DNA from: Chloroflexota bacterium
Lineage (GTDB): Bacteria > Chloroflexota > UBA11872
Assembly: GCA_022825895.1 (NCBI GenBank)
Contig: JAJDVX010000013.1
Span: 124,001 to 188,000, forward strand
Direction of reading: 5' to 3'
Length of the DNA stretch: 64,000 nucleotides
Under the pieces are notes generated by a model that made no database searches, was not told where the DNA came from, and was given only the letters and a program-made list of their open reading frames with translations. Below are positions 23,035 through 32,729 of this stretch, one piece after another (the stretch's first letter is position 1; every line of letters begins with the position of its first letter). A program made the translations under genes and the position numbers.

Positions 23035-24201
23035 GTGTCGGCGCCCGAACCGCCGAAGACGCCGCAAGGCACACAACCAGACGCTCCCGCCGCGCCATCC
23101 GTCGAACCTGACGCGGCCGGGACGGGCGGCGCCGTTCCCGGGGAGCAGCCGATTTACCGCTGGTCGCCGCGCACGCGCCGCACCGTGGCGATGCTCATTG
23201 GGATCCTGGCGGCCCTGGTGTTGTGGGGCGCGCGGGAGATCGTGGGCCCGTTTGTGTGGGCCGGGATTTTTGCGTATGTCTTCAACCCGGCCGTCAACGG
23301 GCTGGTTCGGATTACGCGGGTTCCCCGCCCCGCGGCGGTGGCGCTGTTCTACGCCATTGGACTGGGATTGCTGACGCTGCTGGGCTTCCTCGTCGTGCCA
23401 CGTTTCGTGGACGAATTGAATCGTCTGACGGCCGAGCTTCCGGAGATCGTGGCGGAACTTGAAGCTGCCTTGCCGTCAGAGTTCCTGGGGCAGCCGCTGG
23501 TTGTGCAGGACGTAATCAACGGGCTGACGGCGGGCGCGACCAGCATGCTGACCGACGCCTCACAGGCGGTCAGCGCGTTCCGCAGCGCGTTCAACCTGCT
23601 GATTCACGGCGTGCTGGCCGTGGTCGCGGCCGGCTACCTGCTACTGGCCGGTCCCGAACTCTTTCGCGGACTGCTGGAGCGGATTCCACCCGGTCCGCGG
23701 GCCGAGACGGAGGATCTGGTCGGGCGCATCAACAGCGTCCTCGGCGCCTTCATACGGGGCGAGATCATCCTGGTGGTCATCATGAGCGTGACCACGTTCA
23801 TCGGGCTGTCGATCATCGGCATCCCGTTTGCGGTGATCCTGGCTATCGCCACAGGATTCCTGGAGTTGATCCCGGTGTTCGGCCCGATCATGGCCGCCAT
23901 TCCGCCGATTGGACTGGCGTTGGTCACGGCCAATAACTTTGGCTGGCCGGGCTGGGTGGCGGGCGTGGTGGTGGCCGTGATGTACACGGTGCTGCGGCAG
24001 CTTGAGGACTACTTTGTGATTCCCAACGTGGTGGGCCGGGTGGTGCGGGTGCATCCGTTGATCGCCCTCTTCGCCATCTTTGCGGGCCTGCAGATCTGGG
24101 GGATTACCGGCATGGTGATTGCGCTGCCCGTGGCCGGCGTGGCGCGGGTGTTGCTGGGATACGCCTACCGACGCACGGTCACATCGCCGCGGAAGCCGTG
24201 A
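23035..24201 (+). CDS. AI-2E family transporter (PerM/YdiK-like)
   Basis: The product is 388 aa from GTG 23035 (TTG 23026 is an alternative). An Ala/Pro-rich cytoplasmic tail of about 45 residues precedes eight predicted helices. The pattern WRxAREIVGPFVWAGIFAYV-like start, the long periplasmic segment after FLVVPRFVDELNRL, and FLELIPVFGPIMAAIPP with RQLEDYFVIPNVVGR are hallmarks of the AI-2E transporter family. Members export autoinducer-like molecules or act as Na+/H+ antiporters; the substrate here is unknown. Confidence 0.92.
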   Translation: MSAPEPPKTPQGTQPDAPAAPSVEPDAAGTGGAVPGEQPIYRWSPRTRRTVAMLIGILAALVLWGAREIVGPFVWAGIFAYVFNPAVNGLVRITRVPRPAAVALFYAIGLGLLTLLGFLVVPRFVDELNRLTAELPEIVAELEAALPSEFLGQPLVVQDVINGLTAGATSMLTDASQAVSAFRSAFNLLIHGVLAVVAAGYLLLAGPELFRGLLERIPPGPRAETEDLVGRINSVLGAFIRGEIILVVIMSVTTFIGLSIIGIPFAVILAIATGFLELIPVFGPIMAAIPPIGLALVTANNFGWPGWVAGVVVAVMYTVLRQLEDYFVIPNVVGRVVRVHPLIALFAIFAGLQIWGITGMVIALPVAGVARVLLGYAYRRTVTSPRKP

Positions 24202-24288
24202 TGATCGGCGAATGCGCCATCCGGTCTGATTCCGGTCAATCGGCGTTATTCTTCACGCGGCCACTTCCGCGAGAGTACTGAGGGGCGG

Positions 24289-25590
24289 ATGTCCGCAGAG
24301 ATCGGCCTTGGATTTCTTGGATTGGGCACCGTCGGTTCGGCGGTGGTGCGCACGGTCAGCGAGCGGTCCGGCTACCTGGAGCGCCAGATTGGGCGTTCCT
24401 TTCGGGTGCGGCGCGCGCTGATCCGCGATCCCAATCGTCGACGCGACGTCCCGCTGGACGCCTCCCAGCTCACGGTGAACGTGGACGACGTATTGGAAGA
24501 CGAGACTATCGACGTCGTCGTGGAGCTGATGGGGGGCGTCGAGCCCGCCAATACCTATATTCGCCGTGCGCTCGAGTCTGGAAAACACGTCGTCACCGCC
24601 AATAAGGAAGTAATGGCCACGCACGGGATCGAATTGCTGGAACTGGCCACGACGCATGGTCGCGATCTGTACTTCGAGGCCAGCGTGGGCGGCGGCATCC
24701 CGGTGATCGGTCCGTTTCGCCAGGACCTGGCGGCGAACCAGATCCGCGAGGTTCACGCCATCATCAACGGGACGACCAACTACATCCTGACGGAGATGGC
24801 GTCGGGCGGCCTGGACTTCGAGGCCGCCCTGGCAGATGCGCAGCGGCTGGGATACGCCGAGCCGGACCCGACCAACGACATCGAAGGCATTGACGCGGCC
24901 TACAAGTTGGTGATCCTGGCCTCGCTGGCATTCAATTGCGCGGTGCGTCCGGAGGACGTCTATCGCGAGGGCATCACGCGCATCAGCGCGGCGGACTTTC
25001 GTTATGCGGCCGAGTTGGGCTACGGGATCAAGCTGCTGGCCATCGCCAAGCGGGCGCCCAACGGGTTCGAGGCCCGCGTACATCCGGCGTTGATCCAGCG
25101 GGACGTGCTGCTGGCCCAGGTCGACGGGGTGTTCAACGCCGTGCTGCTGGACGGCGACCTGCTGGGACGCGCGCTCTTCATCGGGCGCGGGGCTGGCCCC
25201 GAACCGACCTCAAGCGCCATTGTTGCCGACCTGATCGACCTGGGGCACAACATCCGGCGCGCCGTGCACGACCGAATTCCCATGTCCCTTGACGGCGACC
25301 TGTGCGTGCTGCCCATGGCGGAGGTTCGCTCGCGCTTCTACTTCAGGCTCTGGGTGAAGGACCAGCCGGGGGTCCTGGCGCGGATCGGCATGGTCTGCGG
25401 TGAGCACGCTATCAGCATCGCCTCGGTCATCCAGAAGGAAGTGGACGAAAACGCGGGCCGCGCGGAGTTGGTGTTCCTGACGCACGAGGCCCAGGAATCG
25501 GCCGTGCAGGGCGCGCTGGCCGCCATCGCGGATCTGGACGTGGTGGCTTCGGTCGCCAGCGTGATTCGAGTCGAGGACCTGGCGGAATGA
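24289..25590 (+). CDS. hom: Homoserine dehydrogenase
   Basis: The product is 433 aa. The N-terminal NAD(P)-binding motif is GLGFLGLGTVGSAV; KHVVTANKEVMA and EASVGGGIPVIGPFRQDL are catalytic-domain signatures; INGTTNYILTEM and PDPTNDIEGIDAAYKLVIL hold the substrate site. A C-terminal ACT domain (about 350-430; VKDQPGVLARIGMV) probably gives feedback control by threonine. The enzyme reduces aspartate semialdehyde to homoserine. It overlaps thrC by ATGA. No homoserine kinase gene is next to it. Confidence 0.97.
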   Translation: MSAEIGLGFLGLGTVGSAVVRTVSERSGYLERQIGRSFRVRRALIRDPNRRRDVPLDASQLTVNVDDVLEDETIDVVVELMGGVEPANTYIRRALESGKHVVTANKEVMATHGIELLELATTHGRDLYFEASVGGGIPVIGPFRQDLAANQIREVHAIINGTTNYILTEMASGGLDFEAALADAQRLGYAEPDPTNDIEGIDAAYKLVILASLAFNCAVRPEDVYREGITRISAADFRYAAELGYGIKLLAIAKRAPNGFEARVHPALIQRDVLLAQVDGVFNAVLLDGDLLGRALFIGRGAGPEPTSSAIVADLIDLGHNIRRAVHDRIPMSLDGDLCVLPMAEVRSRFYFRLWVKDQPGVLARIGMVCGEHAISIASVIQKEVDENAGRAELVFLTHEAQESAVQGALAAIADLDVVASVASVIRVEDLAE

Positions 25591-26654
25591 ACGGATCCCC
25601 GCGTCCGGGGGTAATCGAGCGCTACCGAGACTTCCTGCCCATCGGCGAGGCGACGCCGAATCTGACCATCGGCGAAGGCGACACGCCGCTGGTGCGGGCC
25701 GCGTCGCTGGAGCACCGGCTGGGCGTGGCGGAGGTCTGGCTCAAGTTGGAAGGCTGCAACCCGACCGGCTCGTTCAAGGACCGGGGAATGGCGGTGGCCA
25801 CGGCGAAAGCCATCGAAGAGGGCGCGCACTCGTTCATCTGCGCCTCCACCGGGAACACGGCGGCTTCGGCGGCGGCCTTCGGCGCACGGTCCGGGACGCC
25901 CACCGGGGTGATTATTCCGGCGCGCGGGGTGGCGCTGGGCAAGGTGGCCCAGGCACTGATCTACGGCGCGCGAGTGATTCCGATCCAAGGGTCGTTTGAC
26001 GACGGACTGACCGTGGTTCGCGAATTGGCGTCGCGGCCGGGTGTAGCCCTGGTCAATTCGGTCAACCCGTACCGGCTGGAAGGGCAGCAGACGGCGGCCT
26101 TCGAAGTCGTGGACACGCTTGGCGACGCACCGGATGAGCTGTACATCCCGGTGGGAAACGCCGGCAACATCACGGCGTACTGGCAGGGCTTTCGCGCCTA
26201 CCAGAACGCGGGCCGGGCCAGCGAACTGCCGGTCATGCGCGGATTCCAGGCGGCGGGAGCGGCCCCGATCGTGACTGGCGAGTCACTGGCCAATCCCGAG
26301 ACCGTGGCCTCGGCAATCCAAATCGGCAATCCAGCCAACTGGGAACGCGCGGTGCAGGCCCGCGACGAGTCGGACGGCACGATCGAGGCCGTCAGCGACG
26401 AGGAAATCGTCGAGGCCTACCAGATGCTGGCGGCGGACGAAGGGATCTTTGTTGAACTGGCCTCGGCCGCGTCCGTGGCGGGGCTGCTGCGTCGCGCCCG
26501 TGGCGGCGAAGTCATCGGAGGTCGCGTGGTTTGCGTTCTTACCGGAACGGGCCTCAAGGATCCCGGCGCCGCCGTTCGCTACGCTCCAAAGCCGGCGGAA
26601 GTGGAAGCCAACATCGACGCGGTAGCCTCGGCTCTTGGATGGAACGCCGGGTAG
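25587..26654 (+). CDS. thrC: Threonine synthase
   Basis: The product is 355 aa, a PLP fold-type II enzyme. The PLP lysine is in NPTGSFKDRGMAVA, the phosphate-binding loop is in IPVGNAGNITAYW and the substrate region is CASTGNTAASAAAFGAR. The length and lack of a long N-terminal extension fit bacterial ThrC of the compact class. It converts O-phosphohomoserine to threonine, after Hom, with which it overlaps by four bases. A second, more divergent copy lies at 34338-35576. Confidence 0.96.
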   Translation: MNGSPRPGVIERYRDFLPIGEATPNLTIGEGDTPLVRAASLEHRLGVAEVWLKLEGCNPTGSFKDRGMAVATAKAIEEGAHSFICASTGNTAASAAAFGARSGTPTGVIIPARGVALGKVAQALIYGARVIPIQGSFDDGLTVVRELASRPGVALVNSVNPYRLEGQQTAAFEVVDTLGDAPDELYIPVGNAGNITAYWQGFRAYQNAGRASELPVMRGFQAAGAAPIVTGESLANPETVASAIQIGNPANWERAVQARDESDGTIEAVSDEEIVEAYQMLAADEGIFVELASAASVAGLLRRARGGEVIGGRVVCVLTGTGLKDPGAAVRYAPKPAEVEANIDAVASALGWNAG

Positions 26655-26685
26655 TCGTTCGAGCCTGTTGAGCGAAGTTGCGGCT

Positions 26686-27546
26686 TTATGGCGATTCGTC
26701 CACCACGAGCCCTTCGCCCAAAACCACGTTGTCGATGAGACCAACGCCGCCAATTTCGGCCGCGACGGCGATGACCAGGGGCGGGTCGGCCACCGCGACG
26801 TGCTCAAGCGTTAGGGCGTGGCGGACTTCGGCGTATCCGATGCTGGCCAGCGGCTCGGCCTTTACCGTGATTCGCACCAGGTCGGCCAGTGCCTCGGGCG
26901 AACGCTCGTCGTCGTCCCAGGCGGACACGGCCAGTTCCAGGCCGCGCCAGAGGGCGGTGGCGGACTGGCGCTGTTCGGGACTGAGCCGCACGTTGCGGCT
27001 GCTGAGGGCCAGGCCGTCGGGATCCCTGACCGTGGGCACGATGACGAGGTCAACCGGCAGGTTGAGGTCACGCACCATGCGGTCGATGACGCGGGTCTGT
27101 TGCCAGTCTTTCTGACCGAGGTAGGCGCGGGAGGGCCGGGTGAGGTTGAAGAGCTTGGCCACCACGGTGGCCACGCCGGCGAAGTGGCCGGGCCGTCGGG
27201 CGCCTTCCAGATCGGCGCCAATTGGCCCCGGGTCAATCCGGGTACCGAAGCCTTCCGGGTACATCTCCTCGACCGAGGGCGCGAAGACCAGGTCAACGCC
27301 TGCGGTCTCGAACGCCGCCAGGTCAGCGGCTTCGTCCCGCGGATATGCGGCGTAGTCCGACGGGTCGTTGAACTGCGTGCGGTTGACGAAGAGCGTGGCC
27401 ACGAGCGACCGGTCGCGCCGCCGGGCGGCCCGGAGGAGCGCGAAGTGACCGTCGTGCAGGGCGCCCATGGTCGGCACGACCCCCACGGGTCCGGGCAGCG
27501 TGGCCCTTGCTTCGCAGAGGCCGGTCCGGGTTCTGGCTACGATCAT
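26686..27546 (-). CDS. panC: Pantoate-beta-alanine ligase
   Basis: The product is 286 aa. Family motifs are VPTMGALHDGHFALLRAARR (HxGH-type ATP site), PEGFGTRIDPGPIGADLEGA, RPGHFAGVATVVAKLFNL, YLGQKDWQQTRVI and ALSSRNVRLSPEQR (KMSKS-like). The enzyme makes pantothenate from pantoate and beta-alanine with ATP in coenzyme A synthesis. It is a single gene convergent with thrC; panB and panD are not nearby. Length is normal. Confidence 0.97.
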   Translation of the reverse strand: MIVARTRTGLCEARATLPGPVGVVPTMGALHDGHFALLRAARRRDRSLVATLFVNRTQFNDPSDYAAYPRDEAADLAAFETAGVDLVFAPSVEEMYPEGFGTRIDPGPIGADLEGARRPGHFAGVATVVAKLFNLTRPSRAYLGQKDWQQTRVIDRMVRDLNLPVDLVIVPTVRDPDGLALSSRNVRLSPEQRQSATALWRGLELAVSAWDDDERSPEALADLVRITVKAEPLASIGYAEVRHALTLEHVAVADPPLVIAVAAEIGGVGLIDNVVLGEGLVVDESP

Positions 27547-27599
27547 GGCGACGTGACTTGCATTGAGCGCGTCCTGGCGCGCCCCTGATACTGCACATC

Positions 27600-28949
27600 A
27601 TGGCATCGAACTCTGCGCCGGATTCCGCTGAGCTCCGGCAGGCGCTGGCGGCCGAACTGCCGGCTGACGCCGTGGCTCCGGGCCATCCGGAACGCGACGC
27701 GGTTGACGGCGTTCGTCCGCGTCTTTGCGCGCGTGTTGACTCGCCCGACGGCGTGGCGGCGGCGCTGGCCGTCTGTCAGCGCCTGAATGCCGTGGTGGCG
27801 CCGCGGGGGGGCGGATCCCACCTGGGTCTTGGTCGGCCGCCGGAGCGGGTGGACCTGTTGCTGGACCTCAGCGGGCTCAACCAGGTGATCGAGTACCGGC
27901 CGGCGGACCTCACGCTGGCGGTGGCCGCCGGCACACGGCTTGCGGACGTGCAGGCCCTGCTGGCCAAGGACGGGCAGATGTTGGCCCTGGATCCAGCGAG
28001 TGAACCAACGGCCACGGTCGGCGGCATGGTGGCCGCCAACCTGTCCGGTCCGCGTCGCGCCGGATCGGGAACGGCGCGGGACCTGGTGATCGGCCTCGAA
28101 GTCGCGGGCGTGAACGGCCTGGTGACGAGATCTGGCGGCATGGTCGTCAAGAACGTGACCGGCTACGACTTGTCCAAGGCCCACATCGGCGCGTTCGGCA
28201 CGCTGGGCGTCATCACGCGCGTGAACCTGAAGATCACGCCGCGACCTTCGGTGGAGCGGACGCTGGTGATGCCGCTGGCGGACCCCGCGGCGGCCGGCGC
28301 GGCCATTGGCGCCGTGATCGACAGTCCCCTGGCGACCAGCGGCCTTGACCTGATTCAGCGTGAATTGACCTCGGGCATCAACGTCTCCGCTGACGGGGCG
28401 TGGCTGTTGGCCATGCGCGTCGCCGGCACCGAGGGCGGCGTGGGCGCGCAACTGGCGCTGGCGGCACAGGCCGTGGAGCCCAGCGCCGTCGGAGAAGGCG
28501 TGAGCCTCGAGGGCGCCGATCAGGGTCGCTTTTGGACGGATGCCGACGCGCTGGCTCGCGCACCCGTGGCTGTGGCCGGGCAGACGACGTGCCGGCTGAG
28601 CGCCCTGTCCAGCCAGACGCCGTCGCTCCTCAGTAGCGCGGCGGAAATCGGCGAGGACCTGGGCTTGCGGACCACGGCCAGCGCACGGGCGCTGCATGGT
28701 GTGGTGCGGGTTCGCGCCAGCGGGAGCGAAACTGCGGCCGTGCTGACCGACTTTGTGCTGCGCCTGCGGTCGGCCGCGGAACGGTTGGGCGGTGCGCTCG
28801 TGATCGAGTCCGCTCCCAAGGAGGTCAAGCGCAGCGCCGGGGTGTGGGGCGTCTCAGCCGACGCCCCGGACGTGCAGGCGATGGATGCGTTGCGCTCAGC
28901 CTTCGATCCAGGTCGGATAATCAATCGCGGACGCTTTGTGGTGAGCTGA
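27600..28949 (+). CDS. FAD-linked oxidase, glycolate oxidase GlcE/GlcD-like subunit
   Basis: The product is 449 aa. The PCMH-type FAD domain (residues about 55-225) has VVAPRGGGSHLGLGRPP, AGTRLADVQALLAKDGQML, ATVGGMVAANLSGPRRAGSG and KNVTGYDLSKAHIGAFGTLG, the last two typical of glycolate oxidase GlcE. The C-terminal part is shorter than in GlcD. Four bases downstream is a GlcF-like Fe-S subunit gene, so together they form a membrane-associated 2-hydroxyacid dehydrogenase that passes electrons to the respiratory chain. The exact substrate (glycolate, lactate or other) cannot be told. Confidence 0.9.
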   Translation: MASNSAPDSAELRQALAAELPADAVAPGHPERDAVDGVRPRLCARVDSPDGVAAALAVCQRLNAVVAPRGGGSHLGLGRPPERVDLLLDLSGLNQVIEYRPADLTLAVAAGTRLADVQALLAKDGQMLALDPASEPTATVGGMVAANLSGPRRAGSGTARDLVIGLEVAGVNGLVTRSGGMVVKNVTGYDLSKAHIGAFGTLGVITRVNLKITPRPSVERTLVMPLADPAAAGAAIGAVIDSPLATSGLDLIQRELTSGINVSADGAWLLAMRVAGTEGGVGAQLALAAQAVEPSAVGEGVSLEGADQGRFWTDADALARAPVAVAGQTTCRLSALSSQTPSLLSSAAEIGEDLGLRTTASARALHGVVRVRASGSETAAVLTDFVLRLRSAAERLGGALVIESAPKEVKRSAGVWGVSADAPDVQAMDALRSAFDPGRIINRGRFVVS

Positions 28950-28952
28950 GGC

Positions 28953-30257
28953 ATGACGGTGGAACCCGCACGGTTGGGATTCTCTGAGATGGACGCGCCC
29001 GACAGGTCCATCCTGTCCACCTGCGTGCATTGCGGGCTGTGCCTCAACGAGTGCCCGACGTACCGCGTGCTGCGGGTGGAGATGGACTCGCCGCGTGGAC
29101 GTATTCAACTCATCGACGCCGTGCATGACGGCCGGATGGCGCTGGATAGCCCGGCGTTCTTGCGACACACGTTCCAGTGCCTGGACTGCCGCGGCTGCGA
29201 AACGGCCTGTCCGTCCGGCGTGAAGTACGGCGCCCTGATCGAGTCGGTGCGCGCGCAGACGGTGCAGGCCAGGCTGCTGCCGACCCGCCGACGCATGGCG
29301 CAGACCGTGCTGCGGGTGGTGTTTCCGCGGCCGAGGCTGCTGCGGTTGGCCGCGCGTGGGTTGTGGTTCTATCAGCGCAGCGGCCTGCAGGCGCTGGTGC
29401 GACGGTTGGGAATCCTGCGGTTCATCGCGCCGCCGCTGGCCGCCGTGGAGGCGCTCTCGCCGCCGGTGTCGGATCGCTTCCTGCAGGCCTCGGATCTGCG
29501 CTTCGTGCCCGCCGTTGGCGAGCCTCGCCATTCGGTCGCGTTCATCACCGGCTGCATCATGGGCGTGTCATTCGCCGAGGCTCATCGCGCCTCGCTGCGC
29601 GTGCTGGCACGCAACGGCTGCGACATCCACATCCCCGAACACCAGAGCTGCTGCGGGGCGCTGCACGTGCACGGTGGCGACCTCGAAACCGCCCGCGACC
29701 TGGCGCGTCGCAACATCGACGCCTTCGACTCCGCCGACTATGAGGCCATCATCATCAACTCGGCCGGGTGCGGGTCCACGCTGAAGGAATACGGCGAGTT
29801 GCTGGCGGACGACCCACGGTATGCCCGTCGTGCGCACGCCTTCGCCGCGCGGGTGCGAGATTTCTCGGAGTTCCTGGCGGAGATCACCGCCAGACCGCCA
29901 ACTGGCGTGGTGAACGAGCGAGTGATCTACCAGGACGCCTGTCACCTGGTGCACGCCCAGGGCGTCTCGCAGCAGCCGCGAGACCTTTTGGCCGCCGTGC
30001 CCGGCGTGGAACTGGTGGAAATGGAGAATCCGACGGTCTGCTGCGGCGCAGCCGGGCTGTACAGCGTGACGGACACGGAGATTTCGCTGGCGATCCTGGA
30101 GCAACGGCTGGATGCGATCGAGGCGACGGGCGCCACGATCGTGGTTTCGGCGAATCCCGGCTGCCTGCTGCACATCCAGTCGGGCGCACGTAGGCGCGGG
30201 CTGGACCTGACGGTGATGCATGTGGCCGAGTTCCTTGACCGCGCGTACGCCGCGTGA
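28953..30257 (+). CDS. glcF: Glycolate oxidase iron-sulfur subunit (GlcF-like)
   Basis: The product is 434 aa. Two 4Fe-4S motifs lie at the N-terminus: CVHCGLCLNECPTY and CLDCRGCETACPSG. Two CCG domains follow: SCCGALHVHGG near residue 230 and VCCGAAGLYSVTD near 355, with ACHLVHAQG between them. This is the standard order of GlcF. It transfers electrons from the flavin subunit encoded just upstream (4-nt gap) to the quinone pool. No separate GlcD gene is seen. Confidence 0.93.
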   Translation: MTVEPARLGFSEMDAPDRSILSTCVHCGLCLNECPTYRVLRVEMDSPRGRIQLIDAVHDGRMALDSPAFLRHTFQCLDCRGCETACPSGVKYGALIESVRAQTVQARLLPTRRRMAQTVLRVVFPRPRLLRLAARGLWFYQRSGLQALVRRLGILRFIAPPLAAVEALSPPVSDRFLQASDLRFVPAVGEPRHSVAFITGCIMGVSFAEAHRASLRVLARNGCDIHIPEHQSCCGALHVHGGDLETARDLARRNIDAFDSADYEAIIINSAGCGSTLKEYGELLADDPRYARRAHAFAARVRDFSEFLAEITARPPTGVVNERVIYQDACHLVHAQGVSQQPRDLLAAVPGVELVEMENPTVCCGAAGLYSVTDTEISLAILEQRLDAIEATGATIVVSANPGCLLHIQSGARRRGLDLTVMHVAEFLDRAYAA

Positions 30258-30273
30258 GATTTGGCGGTCCCGA

Positions 30274-31143
30274 GTGTCGACGCCCCAGCGTTCCGTAGAG
30301 CGAGGCGCCAGCCGCGGCGCGTGGGCGAGGCGGCAGGCGGCCGTTCACGCCCAGCAGGTGCGTTGGGCGGAGACTCACGAGTCCGAAGTGCGTGCCGAAC
30401 AAGAGACAAGAGCGGCCGCAATTGCCGCTCGGCGACGCCCGACGCCCCGCAACGTTTGGCGGGGTTTGACCTCCAGCCGCATGCTGACCTCGTTTCTAGT
30501 TTTCGGCTTGCTCCTGTCGGCCGGCGTGATCCCGGCCATCCTGGCGCTGCGAACGACCCAGGAGGAGGGGATTGAACCGGAGTTAGTCCGTCGAATCCAG
30601 GTTGGATTGCAGCAAGGGTCGGACCTGGACGGCGAAGGATTCGACCTGCTGGAGTTGGTCAACGGCGGAGAGTTACTGTCAATAACGTCCACGGCCGAAG
30701 GCGACCACGGTCCCAATCGCCTTCATGACGGCCTATTCGATCCACAATTCACTGCCTGGCGATCCGGCGGCCCGGACTTCCCCCTCACCGCCGTCTACCA
30801 GGTTCGATTCCGCACGCCGGTACGGAAAGTTGTCATCTGGAACCATTCCGACGAACCGGAAGCCAGCTACATCCGGGAGTTTGAGGTCCTGGCCTCGCTG
30901 GAAGATCCGCGAACACATCCTGACGCGTTGGTCAGCATTGGGCGCTTTACGGCGCCGTCGCCCGAGTTGAAGCTTGTGTTCGACGTCGACACGCCGGTGC
31001 CGATCCGGTACGCCGTGCTGAGGATCATTTCCACGTTTGGTGCCGCGGACTACGCCTCGGCCGCCGAGATTGGACTCTTCAGTGAGTCCCGCGACGCCGA
31101 ACAGGCTCCGATTCCAAGACCTCCGGCGCCACTGAACATTTAG
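30274..31143 (+). CDS. Membrane-anchored protein with discoidin-like C-terminal domain
   Basis: The product is about 289 aa from a likely GTG at 30274. A basic, Arg/Ala-rich N-terminus of about 70 residues precedes one membrane helix (MLTSFLVFGLLLSAGVIPAI). The outside part, from about residue 120 on, has beta-rich text such as NRLHDGLFDPQFTAWRSGG and VYQVRFRTPVRKVVIWNHS, reminiscent of F5/8-type C (discoidin-like) carbohydrate-binding folds. The family is not certain. It follows the glcF-like gene closely but its role is likely separate, perhaps at the cell surface. Confidence 0.6.
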   Translation: MSTPQRSVERGASRGAWARRQAAVHAQQVRWAETHESEVRAEQETRAAAIAARRRPTPRNVWRGLTSSRMLTSFLVFGLLLSAGVIPAILALRTTQEEGIEPELVRRIQVGLQQGSDLDGEGFDLLELVNGGELLSITSTAEGDHGPNRLHDGLFDPQFTAWRSGGPDFPLTAVYQVRFRTPVRKVVIWNHSDEPEASYIREFEVLASLEDPRTHPDALVSIGRFTAPSPELKLVFDVDTPVPIRYAVLRIISTFGAADYASAAEIGLFSESRDAEQAPIPRPPAPLNI

Positions 31144-31381
31144 TCGCGCAGCATCTACCGCTGAAAAGCCGGGTCGCGCCGGTTACCGACCGGCCATTCC
31201 AGTAACGCGGGCGAACGGCCGGGAGCGCGCCCAGCCTGACGGGAGCGCTCGCAACCTGAACCGCTCCGACGCGCTCACGTCTCAGCCGATTCGCCGGGCT
31301 TTCCCGCTCGCCAGATTGCTCGAACGGTTCGTGCGCCCCCTGCGGGCGTTGGCCCACGTTCGCCGGAGATCCGACGCATCC

Positions 31382-31834
31382 CTAGGACTGCCGCAGTTGG
31401 AAAACCGCCTCGATCTCGCAAGGAATGTCCATTGGCAGCGTGCTGCAGCCGACGGCCGACCGCGTGTGACGACCGGCTTCGCCGAACACGTCCTGCATCA
31501 ACTCCGAGCAGCCGTTAACCACCAGGTGCACGCCCGATTCCGATGGCGCCGCGTTTACGAAACCCACAACCTTGATCACGCGCTCGACCTCGTCCAGGCT
31601 GCCGACCGCTTTCCGAACCTGCGCCAGGATGTTAAGCCCGGAGTCGCGTGCGGCGCGCGCTCCCGTTTCGACGTCGTAGTCCTCGCCGACCCGTCCGCGC
31701 CAGTCGCCTCCGGGCGGCTGTCCGGCGATCCACAGCAGGTCACCGGTTCGTAACGCAGGGACGTATGCGGCCATCGGCGTCGGTGCCTCCGGCAGCGTGA
31801 TTCCAAGTACCTCTAATCGGGCTTCGTGCGACAC
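31382..31834 (-). CDS. RidA family protein
   Basis: The product is 150 aa. It has the YjgF/YER057c/UK114 fold: PTPMAAYVPALRTGDLLWIA (strand and WIAGQ), GLNILAQVRKAVGSLDEVER and VIKVVGFVN. Near the C-terminus GRHTRSAVGCSTLPMDIPCE holds the conserved Arg that binds the carboxylate of imine/enamine substrates. Such proteins hydrolyse reactive 2-aminoacrylate-like intermediates. This belongs to the longer RidA subgroup with an LEVLGITLPEAPTP-type start. Confidence 0.92.
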   Translation of the reverse strand: MSHEARLEVLGITLPEAPTPMAAYVPALRTGDLLWIAGQPPGGDWRGRVGEDYDVETGARAARDSGLNILAQVRKAVGSLDEVERVIKVVGFVNAAPSESGVHLVVNGCSELMQDVFGEAGRHTRSAVGCSTLPMDIPCEIEAVFQLRQS

Positions 31835-31973
31835 AGGTCACCTTCTCCGACGCCAATCCGCAGATCCGCGAATTGTAGGGGGGTTATGGCTCATCTGCCC
31901 CTGCGAGTGGGAACAATCATGCATCGCCGGGGCCTTCGCACGCATTGGAGGTGAAACTCGCGGTCGCGCGCGG

Positions 31974-32729
31974 CTACCGGTAGGTGGCAGTCCAGAGCTG
32001 TTTGAGATTCGTTCCGGGGACGGTCGGGAACGGGTTGAAGTGGGCGAGGTCGCGAAAGGTGAGGCCAGCGTCGGCCAGAGACGTGCGGACGATGGATTCG
32101 CCGAATGAGCGGGCGGTGAGGGTGTCGTTGGCCGGTGGGTGGCCAAGGCGGTCGATCTGAAGGTACATGGTGGTTTGGGAGCCGTCGGTCTCGAAGCGAC
32201 GACGGATGGTGAAGTTGGGGCCATGTTCGGTGACGGGGTGACGCCAAAGGGTTTGGAAGGCGCGTTCTGAATTCAGGTCGAATACGAAGACGCCGCCGGG
32301 GCGGAGGTGAGCGGCGACGCGGGTGAAGGTTCGGGTGATGTCGTCGGGCTCGGGCAGGTGGTTGAGGCTGGCGTAGAGGCAGGTGACGGCGTCGACAGGT
32401 TTGACGGTGTCGAAGATGCGCATGTCGGATTCAAGGAAGGTGATGGGGCGTCCGGCGGCGCGGAACCGGGCCTTGTCGAGCATGGCTGGGGAGAGGTCGA
32501 TTCCGACGACCCGGGTGCCGCCGTGGGCTTGAATGAGGGCGTGGGTTCCGGTGCCGCAGGCGAGGTCGATGAGGCGGGTGGGGCGACCGACGTGTTGGGC
32601 GAGGCGCTGGTTGACGCGGGGGGCGACGAGGATGGCGTAGGGGAGGCCGTAGAGGGCTTGCCAGGCGTCGTAGATTTCCGCGAAGGCGCTATACGGCGGC
32701 CGGTCCGCCGGGGAATGTGCCGTGCTCAG
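31974..32729 (-). CDS. Class I SAM-dependent methyltransferase (start uncertain)
   Basis: The frame is open from the region of 32729 down to 31974 (about 251 aa). The SAM-binding core lies upstream of the first ATG at 32483: RLIDLACGTGTHALIQAHGG then VVGIDLSPAML, so the ATG cannot be the true start. After it come ITFLESDMRIFD, AVTCLYASLNHLPEPDDI and LRPGGVFVFDLN, the remaining Rossmann motifs. No ATG, GTG or TTG precedes the core; CTG at 32729 overlaps the stop of the upstream gene and is the best candidate, by translational coupling. The substrate is unknown. Confidence 0.8.
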   Translation of the reverse strand: MSTAHSPADRPPYSAFAEIYDAWQALYGLPYAILVAPRVNQRLAQHVGRPTRLIDLACGTGTHALIQAHGGTRVVGIDLSPAMLDKARFRAAGRPITFLESDMRIFDTVKPVDAVTCLYASLNHLPEPDDITRTFTRVAAHLRPGGVFVFDLNSERAFQTLWRHPVTEHGPNFTIRRRFETDGSQTTMYLQIDRLGHPPANDTLTARSFGESIVRTSLADAGLTFRDLAHFNPFPTVPGTNLKQLWTATYR

